NCBI RefSeq assembly: GCF_013626205.1
Contig: NZ_QHJE01000001.1
Coordinates: forward strand, 3,328,501 to 3,392,500
Direction of reading: 5' to 3'
From: Hyphomicrobium methylovorum
GTDB lineage: Bacteria > Pseudomonadota > Alphaproteobacteria > Rhizobiales > Hyphomicrobiaceae
DNA: 64,000 bases
Under the pieces are notes generated by a model. The model was given only the letters and a program-made list of their open reading frames with translations, had not been told where the DNA came from and made no database searches. A program made the position numbers and the translations under genes. This document shows, in pieces, positions 52,366-63,558 of the stretch (the first letter of the stretch is position 1; each line of letters begins with the position of its first letter).

Positions 52366-53229
52366 TCAAACGCCTGAAAATGCGGCAAATCGGTAGAACT
52401 CTCTTCGTAGCCGCTTGGCTATAGCGCCCGGTCGGCCGTCTGCCACTAATTTTTCATCAATCTTGACGATCGGCATCACAGTTTGGGTCGCCGATGTTAA
52501 AAAAGCTTCCTGGGCAGCAAGCGCTTCGCTGCGATTGAACGGGCGTTCTTCCACGTTCAGCCCCAGCGCTTTTGCCACATCAAGAACAGTCAAACGCGTG
52601 ACTCCCGGCAAGATACTCGGGTCGAGCTGACGCGTCACCAGCACACCCTTGTCCGTCACGATCCACGCGTTGCTCGAACCGCCTTCGGTGATTGCGCCTT
52701 TGGGGTCGAGGAACCAGACTTCGCGCGCGCCCTCCTTGCGAGCCTCCTCCTTGGCCAGCACCGCGGGCAGCAACATGACAGTTTTAATATCGCACCGAGC
52801 CCAGCGCGGGTCCGGCATCGTCTTGACCGCGATGCCTTCGAGCGCGCGTTCGTCTGCCATGCCCGCGCGGAGCTGGCGGGCCAGAACGACAAGGGTCGGC
52901 GGGGTATCAGCGGGCGGAAGCGCAAAATCGCGCGGTCCGGCACCGCGCGTTACCTGCATATAGACGACACCGTTGCGGACGGCGTTCAACCGGATCACCC
53001 GCGCGATGATGATCCGCAGAGCTGCGTCCGACATCGGGCGCGGAATTGCGAGTTCGGCCAGTGAGTTGTTGAGCCGCGACAGGTGTTGAGTTGCATCAAC
53101 CAATTTGCCGTCACGGACCTCGATCACCTCATAGATGGCGTCGGCAAACTGGAAGCCGCGATCCTCGGCATGAATAGCCGCTTCGGCGTAACGTTTGTAT
53201 GCGCCGTTGACATAGACGATGCGGGTCAC
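52366..53229 (-). CDS. D-amino-acid transaminase (class IV aminotransferase)
   Basis: The 287-residue protein is a fold-type IV PLP enzyme. It has the N-terminal VYVNGAYKRYAEAAIHAEDRGFQFADAIYEV, the PLP lysine in DIKTVMLLPAV, and EGGSSNAWIV, as in D-alanine aminotransferases. It makes D-amino acids such as D-glutamate or D-alanine from oxoacids. The start is a GTG with AGGG upstream. It lies 9 bp after ntrX and precedes hfq, a neighbourhood common in Hyphomicrobiales. A branched-chain aminotransferase-like activity is the alternative. Confidence 0.88.
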   Translation of the reverse strand: MTRIVYVNGAYKRYAEAAIHAEDRGFQFADAIYEVIEVRDGKLVDATQHLSRLNNSLAELAIPRPMSDAALRIIIARVIRLNAVRNGVVYMQVTRGAGPRDFALPPADTPPTLVVLARQLRAGMADERALEGIAVKTMPDPRWARCDIKTVMLLPAVLAKEEARKEGAREVWFLDPKGAITEGGSSNAWIVTDKGVLVTRQLDPSILPGVTRLTVLDVAKALGLNVEERPFNRSEALAAQEAFLTSATQTVMPIVKIDEKLVADGRPGAIAKRLRREFYRFAAFSGV

Positions 53230-53238
53230 GCTGCTGCC

Positions 53239-54639
53239 CTATGATGCGGAACGCAAATCGCCGGAGCGCTGCTCGGACGAAACGCCGAGCGCCCGCAGCT
53301 TTCTATGCAAAGCAGACCGCTCCATGCCGACGAACTCCGCCGTCCGCGAAATATTTCCGCCGAACCGATTGATCTGCGCCAGCAAATACTCGCGTTCGAA
53401 AATTTCGCGCGCTTCACGCAACGGCAGCGACATCAGATGTTCCGCCCCACCGTTGACGGGCAGCGGCACATTGGAGCCGATCTCATCGGGAAGCATATCG
53501 GCTGTGATCGCCGCGCCGGCGTCACCACCCGCCAGGATCAACAGACGCTCGACGTTGTTTCGAAGCTCGCGCACGTTGCCCGGCCAGTCATGCGCCTGCA
53601 GCACGGCGATTGCATCTTCGCCGATACGGCGCGGTGCAAGGCCTGACGTCTGCGCCACCTGCCCGATGAAATACTGAATAAGGTCGGGAATGTCTTCGCG
53701 CCGTTCCGCAAGGCTCGGCACGCGCAACGTCACGACGTTCAGGCGGTGATAAAGATCTTCGCGGAAACGCCCTTCGCGAATGTCCTGTTCGAGATCGCGC
53801 GACGTTGACGAGATGATGCGGACGTCGACCGACACCTTCTGCGCTCCACCGAGGCGAAGGAACTTCTGCTCGACCAGAACGCGCAGGATCTTGCCTTGCG
53901 TTTCCATCGGCATGTCAGCGACTTCGTCGATGTACAGCGTTCCGGTGTGAGCTTCTTCGAGCGCACCGACCTTACGCGGCCCGCCGGTGCGATCTTCAGT
54001 GCCGAAGAGTTCGTCCTCGACACGTTCAGGCACCATTGCGGCAGCGTTCAGCACGACGAACGGACCGTCGCTGCGCAGCGACTTCTGATGCAGCACGCGG
54101 GCGGCCAGTTCTTTGCCCGTGCCGGATGAGCCACGCAGCATGATGCGGCTGTTGGTCGGCCCTGCCTTGTCGATGTTGTTCTTCAGTTGATTGATCGCAG
54201 GCGATTTGCCGATCATCTCGGCGGAGACGACCGAGCGCTCCTTCAGCTCCTTCACCTCGCGCTTCAATTGCGAGGCTTCTAGCGCACGTAGCGCGACGAG
54301 CACGAGGCGATCAGCCTTGAACGGCTTTTCGATGTAATCGTAGGCGCCGCGTTTAATCGCCGTTACCGCGGTTTCGATGTTGCCGTGTCCGGAAATGATG
54401 ACGACGGGCAGATCGGGATACGTGCGCTTCATGATCGTAAGCACTTCCAGCCCGTCAAGGCGACTGCCCTGAAGCCAGATGTCGAGCACGACAAGATGCG
54501 GCTTGCGATCTTCGATCGCGCGCAGCGCTTCATCGCTGTCGCGCGCAAGGCGCGTGCGGTGGCCTTCATCTTGCAGAATACCCGAGACCAGATCTCGGAT
54601 ATCGGCTTCGTCATCTACGATCAAAATATCAGCGGACAT
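53239..54639 (-). CDS. ntrX: Nitrogen/redox response regulator NtrX
   Basis: NtrX is the regulator paired with the sensor NtrY. The 466-residue protein has a receiver domain (DILIVDDEADIRDLV, phospho-Asp in LVVLDIWLQG), a sigma-54-type AAA domain with Walker A RGSSGTGKE, and a Fis-type HTH (ISRTAEFVGMERSALHRKL). Where sigma-54 activators have GAFTGA it reads GGPRKVGALEEAH, so it is unlikely to contact sigma-54; this is characteristic of NtrX. The ATG at 54639 is best placed after AGGAG. Confidence 0.94.
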   Translation of the reverse strand: MSADILIVDDEADIRDLVSGILQDEGHRTRLARDSDEALRAIEDRKPHLVVLDIWLQGSRLDGLEVLTIMKRTYPDLPVVIISGHGNIETAVTAIKRGAYDYIEKPFKADRLVLVALRALEASQLKREVKELKERSVVSAEMIGKSPAINQLKNNIDKAGPTNSRIMLRGSSGTGKELAARVLHQKSLRSDGPFVVLNAAAMVPERVEDELFGTEDRTGGPRKVGALEEAHTGTLYIDEVADMPMETQGKILRVLVEQKFLRLGGAQKVSVDVRIISSTSRDLEQDIREGRFREDLYHRLNVVTLRVPSLAERREDIPDLIQYFIGQVAQTSGLAPRRIGEDAIAVLQAHDWPGNVRELRNNVERLLILAGGDAGAAITADMLPDEIGSNVPLPVNGGAEHLMSLPLREAREIFEREYLLAQINRFGGNISRTAEFVGMERSALHRKLRALGVSSEQRSGDLRSAS

Positions 54640-54670
54640 CACGGCGCTCCTGGGGGATTAAGCGGTTGTA

Positions 54671-57001
54671 TCATGCTCCACTCGCGACATGGGAGGGGGC
54701 GCGAGCGTCTTCGTTGGAAACAGTCTGATGATTTTTAGTACCGATCGGCAATGTGAGGCGGACAAGCGCGCCTCGCGTTCGCGTTTCGGTCAGCGGCGCA
54801 TCTTCAAGTGACAGCGCGCCATTGTGCTGCTCAACGACCTTCTGCACGATGGCAAGGCCGAGGCCGGTGCCTTTCGCGCGCGTCGTGACATACGGTTCGA
54901 GCAACTTGGCGCGGTTCTGTTTCGGCAGGCCGATGCCGTTGTCGATCACTTCGATCGCAACGCGATCGGTTCCCGGAACGACGCGGACTTCTATCGCTGG
55001 CTTGTAATCGGGCGGACGGCCCTGTGCCTCGCCATACGATTCAATTGCTTCGGCGGCGTTTTTGATCAGGTTGGTGACTGCTTGGGATACGAGGCGCAGA
55101 TCGAAGCGCGCACGAACCGGCGTATCGGGAATCGTGATTTTGAAGTCCACGTCTTTGTGGCCTTCGCGGAAAAGGATCGCCGGTTCCTGAACGGCGAGAC
55201 GCAAATCCTGATCGGTGATGACGGGCTGCGGCATGCGCGCGAACGAGGCGAACTCATCGACCATGCTCTTGATCTGACCTGTCTGGCGCTCGATCGTCTG
55301 GGTCAGCGTCTCGAATAGATCGTGATCTTCGACGACCTGCTTGCCGAATTTGCGGCGCAGGCGTTCGGCCGAAAGTTGTATCGGCGTCAGTGGGTTTTTG
55401 ATCTCGTGTGCAATCCGGCGCGCGATGTCAGCCCAGGCGCTCGTCCGCTGCGCCAACACGAGTTCCGAGACGTCGTCGAACGTCAACACCGAGCCGACGT
55501 CACCCTCGTCTGCCTTTTCGTGCGTGATCTTGACGGCGAACGTGCGTTCCTCGTCGCCGATCTGCTTCTGGATTTCGCTTTGACCTTTGCTCTTGAAACC
55601 GGACTCTTCATTCGCCGCGAGGATCTCAGCAAATTCAGGCACGACTTCCGCGAGCGTTTTGCCGACGACGCTCTCCCCTTCGAGCCCAAGCAGGCGTTCC
55701 GCTGAGCGGCTGAGCAACGTGATGCGATCGGAGCTATCCATGCCGATAACGCCAGCGGAGACGCCGGAAAGCACCGCCTCGATGAAGTTGTGCCGCTCGG
55801 TCAACTGCGTGTTGGTTTGATGCAGCGCGTCCTGCTGGCTCTTCAGCTCGCGCGTCATCAGGTTGAACGTTTCGGAGAGCCGTCGCAAATCGCCCTCCCC
55901 TCGCCGTTCGGGTAGCGCAACTTCGAGGTTGCCCTTCGATACCTCCTGCGCGCCCGCGATCAGACGGCGGATCGGGGCAACGAAACGGCCTGCGAACCAC
56001 ATGCCGACCCAGATCGCCGCGAGCAGCGACGTCATCGAAATCATAAAGTAGATCAGGCCGTGCGCGACCTTGAGCCCGCCCTTCGCCTGCCGCAGCCGCG
56101 AATACTCGTAGACGTTCTGCTCGGTGCTCAGGAGGTGGCTGATCACCTTCGGACTGACGCCGCGCGCGACATAGAGATAACGGCCCGGCATCGTGTCGAT
56201 TTTGGCAATGGCCGACATGCGGTAATCGCTCGACGGCAACGACAGTGCCACCTGCCCCGACTCCGCTTGTTGGATCGCTGCTTGTGGCGGCACGACATAG
56301 GGCAACTTCGGATCGTCCAGGGCGAGGACGGTCGGAACACCTTCGGCGTCGATGATGTAAGCGGACGTCAGATCGCGCAGCCCGGCCTGGCCGATGAGGA
56401 ATTTCTGAAAGGCATCTGCGTCGGTGTTCAGAGTCGCGGACTCGCCGTTGATGTCTCGCACCATGTTGACGATGTCGGTGCGGATGATCTGATTGTGCTC
56501 ATCGACGTAGGCTTTGGCGACGTCGTAGGAATTCTCGACGATTGCGCGCGTGCGGCCCGAGAACCATCCGTCGAGCGAACGCGAAAACGTCGTCGTTGCG
56601 GCGACGGCGAGAAGCACAGCCGGCAGCGCGGCGATCAAACTGAAAAGCGCGACGATGCGAATATGAAGGCGAGCACCGGGAACGCGTTTCTTCCACGCGC
56701 GGCTCAAACCAACCGCCTGCCAGACGATGATGCCGAGCATCGTCAGGATCAGCAGGACATTCACGGCGAGCGCGGTCCAGACGTATTCGTTGCGCGGCGC
56801 GATGGCCGTCAGCCCGGTCAGGATCAGGTAGCTGACGAGCGCCGACAGCATCGACAGCAATACGACGCCAAGGCCAAACCAGAATGCTGGGCCCGACGGA
56901 TTGAGGTGGGCAGCCGCTTCCTCACGCGCCGCCGCAGCGACCGCGGGAGCACGTTCGGGTGCCGGTCCGGGCACGGCTGCATCGCTGTGGCGCGCTTCCA
57001 T
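54671..57001 (-). CDS. ntrY: Sensor histidine kinase NtrY
   Basis: NtrY senses a nitrogen or redox-related signal and phosphorylates NtrX. From the ATG at 57001 it has 776 residues: an N-terminal cluster of membrane segments, a periplasmic domain (about residues 150-280), another membrane segment, HAMP, PAS (VLSGVSAGVIGMDSSDRITLL), HisKA with the phospho-His in [21 protein letters not shown], and a C-terminal ATPase (NLIKNAAEAI, DNGIGLP, GTGLGLAIV). It lies 31 bp before ntrX and 239 bp after ntrC, so ntrYX may also have its own promoter. Confidence 0.95.
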   Translation of the reverse strand: MEARHSDAAVPGPAPERAPAVAAAAREEAAAHLNPSGPAFWFGLGVVLLSMLSALVSYLILTGLTAIAPRNEYVWTALAVNVLLILTMLGIIVWQAVGLSRAWKKRVPGARLHIRIVALFSLIAALPAVLLAVAATTTFSRSLDGWFSGRTRAIVENSYDVAKAYVDEHNQIIRTDIVNMVRDINGESATLNTDADAFQKFLIGQAGLRDLTSAYIIDAEGVPTVLALDDPKLPYVVPPQAAIQQAESGQVALSLPSSDYRMSAIAKIDTMPGRYLYVARGVSPKVISHLLSTEQNVYEYSRLRQAKGGLKVAHGLIYFMISMTSLLAAIWVGMWFAGRFVAPIRRLIAGAQEVSKGNLEVALPERRGEGDLRRLSETFNLMTRELKSQQDALHQTNTQLTERHNFIEAVLSGVSAGVIGMDSSDRITLLSRSAERLLGLEGESVVGKTLAEVVPEFAEILAANEESGFKSKGQSEIQKQIGDEERTFAVKITHEKADEGDVGSVLTFDDVSELVLAQRTSAWADIARRIAHEIKNPLTPIQLSAERLRRKFGKQVVEDHDLFETLTQTIERQTGQIKSMVDEFASFARMPQPVITDQDLRLAVQEPAILFREGHKDVDFKITIPDTPVRARFDLRLVSQAVTNLIKNAAEAIESYGEAQGRPPDYKPAIEVRVVPGTDRVAIEVIDNGIGLPKQNRAKLLEPYVTTRAKGTGLGLAIVQKVVEQHNGALSLEDAPLTETRTRGALVRLTLPIGTKNHQTVSNEDARAPSHVASGA

Positions 57002-57240
57002 CAATACTCGTCCCGGCAATTCAACGTATTAAATTCGCTTGTTGATTCAGAATTTTGCGGGAGGATTTCCAGTCGCCGCAGGCAAGTTGCATAACGCACT
57101 GTGGCTCTCCCCCGTTTGCTCAGAGAGACCCAATATCCTAACTGTGACATTTTCGCGACTACTGTGGCCTGCTCCATGAGCTTTTTCAATGCTCTGGGCA
57201 AAGTGCCGACAGATTTTTCGTCGCTGCTATCGGTCCGGGT

Positions 57241-58686
<1,446 letters not shown>

Positions 58687-58692
58687 GATTGA

Positions 58693-59847
58693 CTACTCGC
58701 TGGTTGAAGGTTCGCCGCGTGTCTGCTGCATCGGCAGCAAAACGCGGAAGGCGGTGCGCTTATCTTCGCTTTCGCATTCGATGATGCCGCCATGATCGGC
58801 GACGATCTTCGCCACAAGGGCGAGGCCCAATCCGTTGCCTGACGGTTTCGTCGTCACGAACGGATCGAACAGGTGTTGCTTCAGGTGATCTGGAATTCCG
58901 GCGCCGTTGTCTTCGATCTGGATCATCAACGGCAGGCTGACGCGCGTGCCGGTGCCCGGAAGCGAGAGGCGGACGCCCGGACGGAAAGCCGTTTGCAAAA
59001 CGATGCGGCCATTGCCCGAGCGCGCACCGATGGACTCCGCGGCGTTCTTCAGAAGATTGAGGAACAACTGCACGAGCTTATCGCGATTGCCGAGCACGTG
59101 CGGCAGCGAAGGGTCGTAGTTCTCGATGAATTCGATGCGGCTGCCGAAACCGTGTTGGGCAATCTTGCGCACGTGGCTCAGCACGTCATGAATGTTGACG
59201 GCGTCCTTCGTCAGTGGCCGCTCATCGCCGAACACTTCCATCCGATCGACGAGGTCGCGAATGCGATCCGTCTCAGCGCAGATGAGTTGTGTCAGCGACC
59301 GGTCTTCGTCGGATAGGCCGGGCTCAAGAAGCTGCGCGGCGCCACGGATTCCGGACAACGGATTTTTGATTTCGTGCGCCAGCATGTCGGCCATGCCCGA
59401 GACGGAGCGGGCGGCGGCGCGATGCGTCAACTGCCGTTCGATCATCTGCGCGACCGATCGATGCTGCAGCATCAGGAAAACAAAGCTCGGGTCCTCGGGT
59501 AGCGGACCAGCGAAGATGTCGACGAGTTTCGGCGTACCGATACGCGGAGATGCGACCTCGATGGCGTACTCGCTGACTGTCGCGCCCGTTGTTTCAACCT
59601 GTTCGATCAGCGGCAATAGCGGCGAACCGAATGCAACGATATCCGCGATCCGGCTGCGGCCAAGCGTCGGCGCGCTCATCGAGAAAAACTGTTCCGCCGC
59701 CTGATTGGCGAATACGATTCCGCGATCGCTGCCTATGACAAGGATCGCGTGCGGCAGGGCGTTGAGCAGGCTCTCGCCATCGATGAAGCCTGGCACCAGG
59801 TTGGCGGCGAACGACGGCATACGCACTGACGACACTTTGTTACTCAT
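58693..59847 (-). CDS. ntrB: Nitrogen regulation sensor kinase NtrB (NRII)
   Basis: NtrB is a soluble kinase/phosphatase controlled by PII that sets NtrC phosphorylation. From the ATG at 59847, which overlaps the dusB stop (ATGA), it has 384 residues: a PAS domain ([29 protein letters not shown]), HisKA with the phospho-His in [21 protein letters not shown], and an ATPase domain ([34 protein letters not shown]). No membrane segment is seen. A longer open frame reaching into dusB is rejected. Confidence 0.95.
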   Translation of the reverse strand: MSNKVSSVRMPSFAANLVPGFIDGESLLNALPHAILVIGSDRGIVFANQAAEQFFSMSAPTLGRSRIADIVAFGSPLLPLIEQVETTGATVSEYAIEVASPRIGTPKLVDIFAGPLPEDPSFVFLMLQHRSVAQMIERQLTHRAAARSVSGMADMLAHEIKNPLSGIRGAAQLLEPGLSDEDRSLTQLICAETDRIRDLVDRMEVFGDERPLTKDAVNIHDVLSHVRKIAQHGFGSRIEFIENYDPSLPHVLGNRDKLVQLFLNLLKNAAESIGARSGNGRIVLQTAFRPGVRLSLPGTGTRVSLPLMIQIEDNGAGIPDHLKQHLFDPFVTTKPSGNGLGLALVAKIVADHGGIIECESEDKRTAFRVLLPMQQTRGEPSTSE

Positions 59848-60842
59848 GCGGCTAACGGCTCCCGCTCCGCGTAAAACTGTTTCAACCCGGCAAAGACGCG
59901 CTCGGGATCGGTTTCGGTGCAGAGTTTCGCGCGCCACGGCTTGGCCTCGACAACGGATGCACCACTCGACAGCAGATACCAGCCGATGTGCTTGCGCGCG
60001 TTTTTGAGGCCGAGATCGCGACCGTAGTGCGCGAGCATGGCGTCCACATGCGAAAGCGCGATATCGCGCTGCTGAGAGAGGATCGGCGCACCGGGATCGC
60101 GGCCAGACGCCAAGTACGATGCGATGCGTCCCGGTAGCCACGGCGCACCATATGCGCCGCGTCCGATCATGACGCCGTGCGCGCCTGAGGCTTCGAGCGC
60201 GGCCTTCGCGTCTTCCGGCGTGAGGATGTCGCCGTTGACGAGCACGGGCAGACTCGTTGCCTCGACGACGGAGCGCACCGCCTTCCAGTCGGCCGTGCCC
60301 GTGAAGAACTGACAGCGCGTGCGCCCATGCACGGCGATGAGACGAACGCCTTCGGCTTCAGCCCGGCGCGCGAGTTCGGCTGCGTTTGCTGTGGCGTGAT
60401 CCCAACCGAGGCGCATCTTCAGGGTCACCGATACGCGAACGGCGCCGACGACCGCTCGGATCAATTCCTGCGCGTGATCGAGATTGCGCATCAGCGCCGA
60501 GCCCGAAAGCTTGCCCGTTACCTCCTTGGCCGGGCAGCCCATGTTGATGTCGATTGTCTGCGCGCCTTTATCTTCGGCGATGCGCGCGCCTTCTGCCATC
60601 CAGTGTGGTTCGCGGCCGGCGATCTGGATGACGAACGGGGTGAGGTCGCGCCCCTCCGCGCGGCGGACGACGTCCGCACGCGCGCGCACGAGTTCCTCGC
60701 TGGCGATCATCTCCGAGACGACGTATGTCGCGCCGAGGCTGTGGGCGAGGCGACGGAACGGCAGGTCACTCACGCCGGACATCGGGGCGAGCGCCACCGT
60801 CGGTCCGGCTGTCGCGTCGGATTTCATTTCGAACGGGGGCAA
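59844..60842 (-). CDS. dusB: tRNA-dihydrouridine synthase DusB (NifR3)
   Basis: DusB reduces specific uridines of tRNA using FMN. The 332-residue protein has [16 protein letters not shown], the catalytic Cys in [21 protein letters not shown], and [11 protein letters not shown]. In alphaproteobacteria it was named nifR3 because it heads the ntrBC operon, as it does here. The start is probably the TTG at 60842, preceded by AAGGA; the ATG at 60827 would give five residues fewer. Confidence 0.93.
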   Translation of the reverse strand: MPPFEMKSDATAGPTVALAPMSGVSDLPFRRLAHSLGATYVVSEMIASEELVRARADVVRRAEGRDLTPFVIQIAGREPHWMAEGARIAEDKGAQTIDINMGCPAKEVTGKLSGSALMRNLDHAQELIRAVVGAVRVSVTLKMRLGWDHATANAAELARRAEAEGVRLIAVHGRTRCQFFTGTADWKAVRSVVEATSLPVLVNGDILTPEDAKAALEASGAHGVMIGRGAYGAPWLPGRIASYLASGRDPGAPILSQQRDIALSHVDAMLAHYGRDLGLKNARKHIGWYLLSSGASVVEAKPWRAKLCTETDPERVFAGLKQFYAEREPLAA

Positions 60843-61001
60843 GGGTATTCCTTGTTTGCCTAATAATTAGACACGAGTAACAACTGCCGCGAGATTGGGC
60901 AAGCTATTCTGAGATGGGCAAATTGCGCAAGGGCTCTTTCCGCGCGGAATTGCCCCGCCGCGCCCATCCGGGCTATCGCTCGGCTGGATTTAATTCAGGA
61001 T

Positions 61002-62207
61002 ATGGAGTTCGCCTTGCGCATCGCCGCTTTGATCGTCGCCGCCGGACGGGGCACGCGTGCCGTTTCGGCCGCGTCCGCCCCCAAGCAATATGCCGTGATC
61101 GGAGGTGCGCCGGTCCTTTGGCATACGCTTGGCGCCTTCGCGGCGGCGCCGGGTATTAGCGATGTTCAGGTCGTCATTCATGCCGATGACATGGAATTCT
61201 ATCGCGAAAGCGTTCCGCCCTCGGCCGCAACCGTCTGGCCGCCCGTCACGGGGGGCGCGACGCGGCAAGTCTCCGTCAGGCTCGGGCTCGAAGCGCTGAG
61301 CGCGCTAAAGCCTGACGCCGTGCTCATTCACGACGCTGCGCGTCCGTTCGTTTCGCAGGAGACGATCGCACGCGTTATCGCGGTTCTTCAATCGGAACCG
61401 GCAGCGATTGCGGCCCTCCCCTTGGCCGATACGCTCAAGCGCGCGGGCGGTAACGGTACGATCGCAGAGACGATCGACCGGCGCGGACTTTGGTGTGCGC
61501 AAACTCCGCAAGCCTTCCGCTTCGACGCGATTTTGGAAGCGCATCGTCGTGCCGCTAATGCAGATCGCGATGACTTCACCGATGACGCGGCTCTTGCAGA
61601 ATGGGCCGGAATTCCAGTGACGCTGGTTGATGGCAACGTCGAGAACATCAAGCTGACGACGGCGGCCGACATCATCGCCGCAGATCAGAAACTGACGAGC
61701 GCGGCAACCGTCATGTTCGAAACACGGACCGGCTCCGGCTTCGACGTGCATTGCTTTACCGACGGCGACCATGTCTGGCTTGGCGGCATCAAAATCCCCC
61801 ATACGCATAAGCTGGAAGGCCATTCCGATGCCGACGTCGTGCTGCACGCGCTGACGGATGCGCTCCTCGGCGCAATCGGCGACGGCGATATCGGCCAGCA
61901 TTTCCCGCCTTCCGATCCCAAATGGAAAGGCGCTGCGTCACGGCTTTTTCTCAAAGATGCGGCCCGGCGCGTTCGTGCCCTTGGCGGGCGCATCGGCAAT
62001 GTCGACATAACAGTTCTGGCGGAAGCACCACGCATCGGCCCACATCGGCCGCAAATACAGGCGTTAATTGGAGAGGTGCTCGGCCTTTCCTCTGACCGGA
62101 TCGGTATCAAGGCGACGACGATGGAAGGCATGGGCTTCGTTGGGCGACGCGAAGGTATTGCGGCAATGGCGAGCGCAACCCTGCATCTGCCGGTTCAACG
62201 CCGATGA
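61002..62207 (+). CDS. ispDF: Bifunctional IspD/IspF enzyme of the MEP isoprenoid pathway
   Basis: The N-terminal half (residues ~6-225) is 2-C-methyl-D-erythritol 4-phosphate cytidylyltransferase: AALIVAAGRGTR, VLIHDAARPFVS, WCAQTPQAFRFD. The C-terminal half (~240-400) is MECDP synthase: TGSGFDVHCFTDGDHVWLGG with metal Asp/His, HSDADVVLHALTDALLGA and the IGIKATTMEGMGFVGRREGI tail. The fusion is common in alphaproteobacteria, although the two steps are not consecutive. It overlaps the next gene by 4 bp. Confidence 0.96.
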   Translation: MEFALRIAALIVAAGRGTRAVSAASAPKQYAVIGGAPVLWHTLGAFAAAPGISDVQVVIHADDMEFYRESVPPSAATVWPPVTGGATRQVSVRLGLEALSALKPDAVLIHDAARPFVSQETIARVIAVLQSEPAAIAALPLADTLKRAGGNGTIAETIDRRGLWCAQTPQAFRFDAILEAHRRAANADRDDFTDDAALAEWAGIPVTLVDGNVENIKLTTAADIIAADQKLTSAATVMFETRTGSGFDVHCFTDGDHVWLGGIKIPHTHKLEGHSDADVVLHALTDALLGAIGDGDIGQHFPPSDPKWKGAASRLFLKDAARRVRALGGRIGNVDITVLAEAPRIGPHRPQIQALIGEVLGLSSDRIGIKATTMEGMGFVGRREGIAAMASATLHLPVQRR

Positions 62208-62824
62208 GCGACGATGACGACATCGAAATCGATGACGTCAAAGGCAACCGCGCGCTGCGCTACACTGTGCGCAACGTCGCGGTGCTCAACCTTAGCTACT
62301 TCGGTATCGAGTTCGCGGTTGCGCTGGCGATCGGCTCGGTTGCGCTCTTTGCCGACAGCGTGGATTTCCTCGAGGACGGCGCGGTCAATCTGCTGATCCT
62401 TGCGGGGCTCGGCTTCACGGCGGCGCGGCGGGCGAAACTCGGCATGCTGCTCGCCGCCATCATTCTGCTTCCGGCGCTGGCAACGCTCTGGACGGCTTGG
62501 CAGAACTTTACGACCGGCGCCGTACCCGATCCCGTACCGCTGACATTGACGGGCATGGGCGCCATGGCCGTAAACTTCATCTGCGCGCGCATGCTGGCTC
62601 CTTTCCGGACCGTGGGCGGCAGCTTGACGCGGGCGGCTTTCCTCTCGGCACGCAATGACGTGATTGCCAACATCGCGATTGTTATTGCCGGGCTTTTGAC
62701 CGCCCTCCTCGCTTCGCGCTGGCCCGACATTATCGCGGGCCTGGGTATCGCCGCGCTCAACGCCGGAGCGGCCCACGAGGTCTACGAGGCGGCCCGCGAA
62801 GAGCACAGGGCGGCGCGGGACTGA
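62204..62824 (+). CDS. Cation diffusion facilitator-like membrane protein (transmembrane domain only)
   Basis: The 206-residue protein starts with an acidic segment (MSDDDDIEIDD), followed by about six membrane helices. The FADSVDFLEDGAVNLLIL segment resembles the metal-site helix of CDF transporters (usual HSxxD...D replaced by FADSVDFLED), and FLSARNDVIANIAIVIAG gives the second Asp site (SxxND). It ends without the usual cytosolic C-terminal domain, so it is a short CDF family member. Metal substrate is unknown. It overlaps ispDF by 4 bp. Confidence 0.75.
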   Translation: MSDDDDIEIDDVKGNRALRYTVRNVAVLNLSYFGIEFAVALAIGSVALFADSVDFLEDGAVNLLILAGLGFTAARRAKLGMLLAAIILLPALATLWTAWQNFTTGAVPDPVPLTLTGMGAMAVNFICARMLAPFRTVGGSLTRAAFLSARNDVIANIAIVIAGLLTALLASRWPDIIAGLGIAALNAGAAHEVYEAAREEHRAARD

Positions 62825-62966
62825 GTTGCATCCGCGCATCGTTTTTCGACGCGCCGGAAGGCATGTTTGTCACGCACGGTCGTTGACCGGCTTGAGAGAA
62901 TCGCGGCATCAATGGGTAAGTGGTTGTATTGCCACGACCCGGAAGATAGCGCTCACGGGAGCCGAT

Positions 62967-63452
62967 ATGAACATCATGCCCCACACTCTCGACCGCCAAC
63001 CCGCCGATGCAGCGATTAGTACGATCGCCGAGATGACGTCTGAGATGTGTTTAGCCACCCGTGTGCGTCAACTTTCACGTATCGTCACGCGCGTATACGA
63101 CGATGCCTTGCGCCCACTCGGCATCACCGCGAGCCAGTACACCTTGCTCGCGCAGCTTGCCTCGCGTGACGGAATTACTGCAGTCGAGATCGGTCACGAA
63201 CTCGATATCGAGAAGTCTACACTCTCTCGCAACCTGAAGCGCCTCTTGGCACTCGGCCATATCATTATGGATCCTCCCGCGGGACGTCGCGGTCGCGGTC
63301 TTCACCTTACGCCCAAAGGTCAGGTCGTTCTGAAGGATGCCTATCCGATCTGGCAAGGTGCCCAGAAGCGGGCTGTCGGAGCCATGGGTTCCGATAGCCG
63401 CTCCGTCCTCGATGGACTGCTGTCGCACGCCGAAGTTCTGGCAGCGGCCTGA
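62967..63452 (+). CDS. MarR family transcriptional regulator
   Basis: From the ATG at 62967 (GGGA upstream) the protein has 161 residues. It has a MarR winged helix: LGITASQYTLLAQLASRDGITAVEIGHELDIEKSTLSRNLKRLLALGHI, with the wing DPPAGRRGRGLHLTPKG. MarR proteins usually repress their own or neighbouring genes in response to small ligands. The neighbouring targets are not obvious; the 142 bp upstream would hold its operator. A strong terminator follows. Confidence 0.87.
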   Translation: MNIMPHTLDRQPADAAISTIAEMTSEMCLATRVRQLSRIVTRVYDDALRPLGITASQYTLLAQLASRDGITAVEIGHELDIEKSTLSRNLKRLLALGHIIMDPPAGRRGRGLHLTPKGQVVLKDAYPIWQGAQKRAVGAMGSDSRSVLDGLLSHAEVLAAA

Positions 63453-63492
63453 TCAGCAAGGCCGTTTGCACATTCGCCTCTCTCTAGCTAGT

Positions 63493-63528
63493 TTTCGGAG
63501 AGTGCTTCAATCGAAGCACTCTCCGAAA
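63493..63528 (+). terminator. Rho-independent terminator after the MarR gene
   Basis: A perfect 16-bp stem (63493-63508 with 63513-63528) with an AATC loop is followed by TCGTTTT. It lies 40 bp after the MarR stop and just before cinA, with TTT on the upstream arm as well. Confidence 0.88.
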
Positions 63529-63558
63529 TCGTTTTGGACCTAGCCAGAGGCGCGCGGC

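Noticed and set aside
56060-57094. 344-codon plus-strand frame opposite ntrY
   Set aside because: Antisense shadow of a sensor kinase; no conserved motif.
57002-57240. RNA gene between ntrC and ntrY
   Set aside because: No tRNA cloverleaf or strong structure is visible; it is more likely an ntrYX promoter region.
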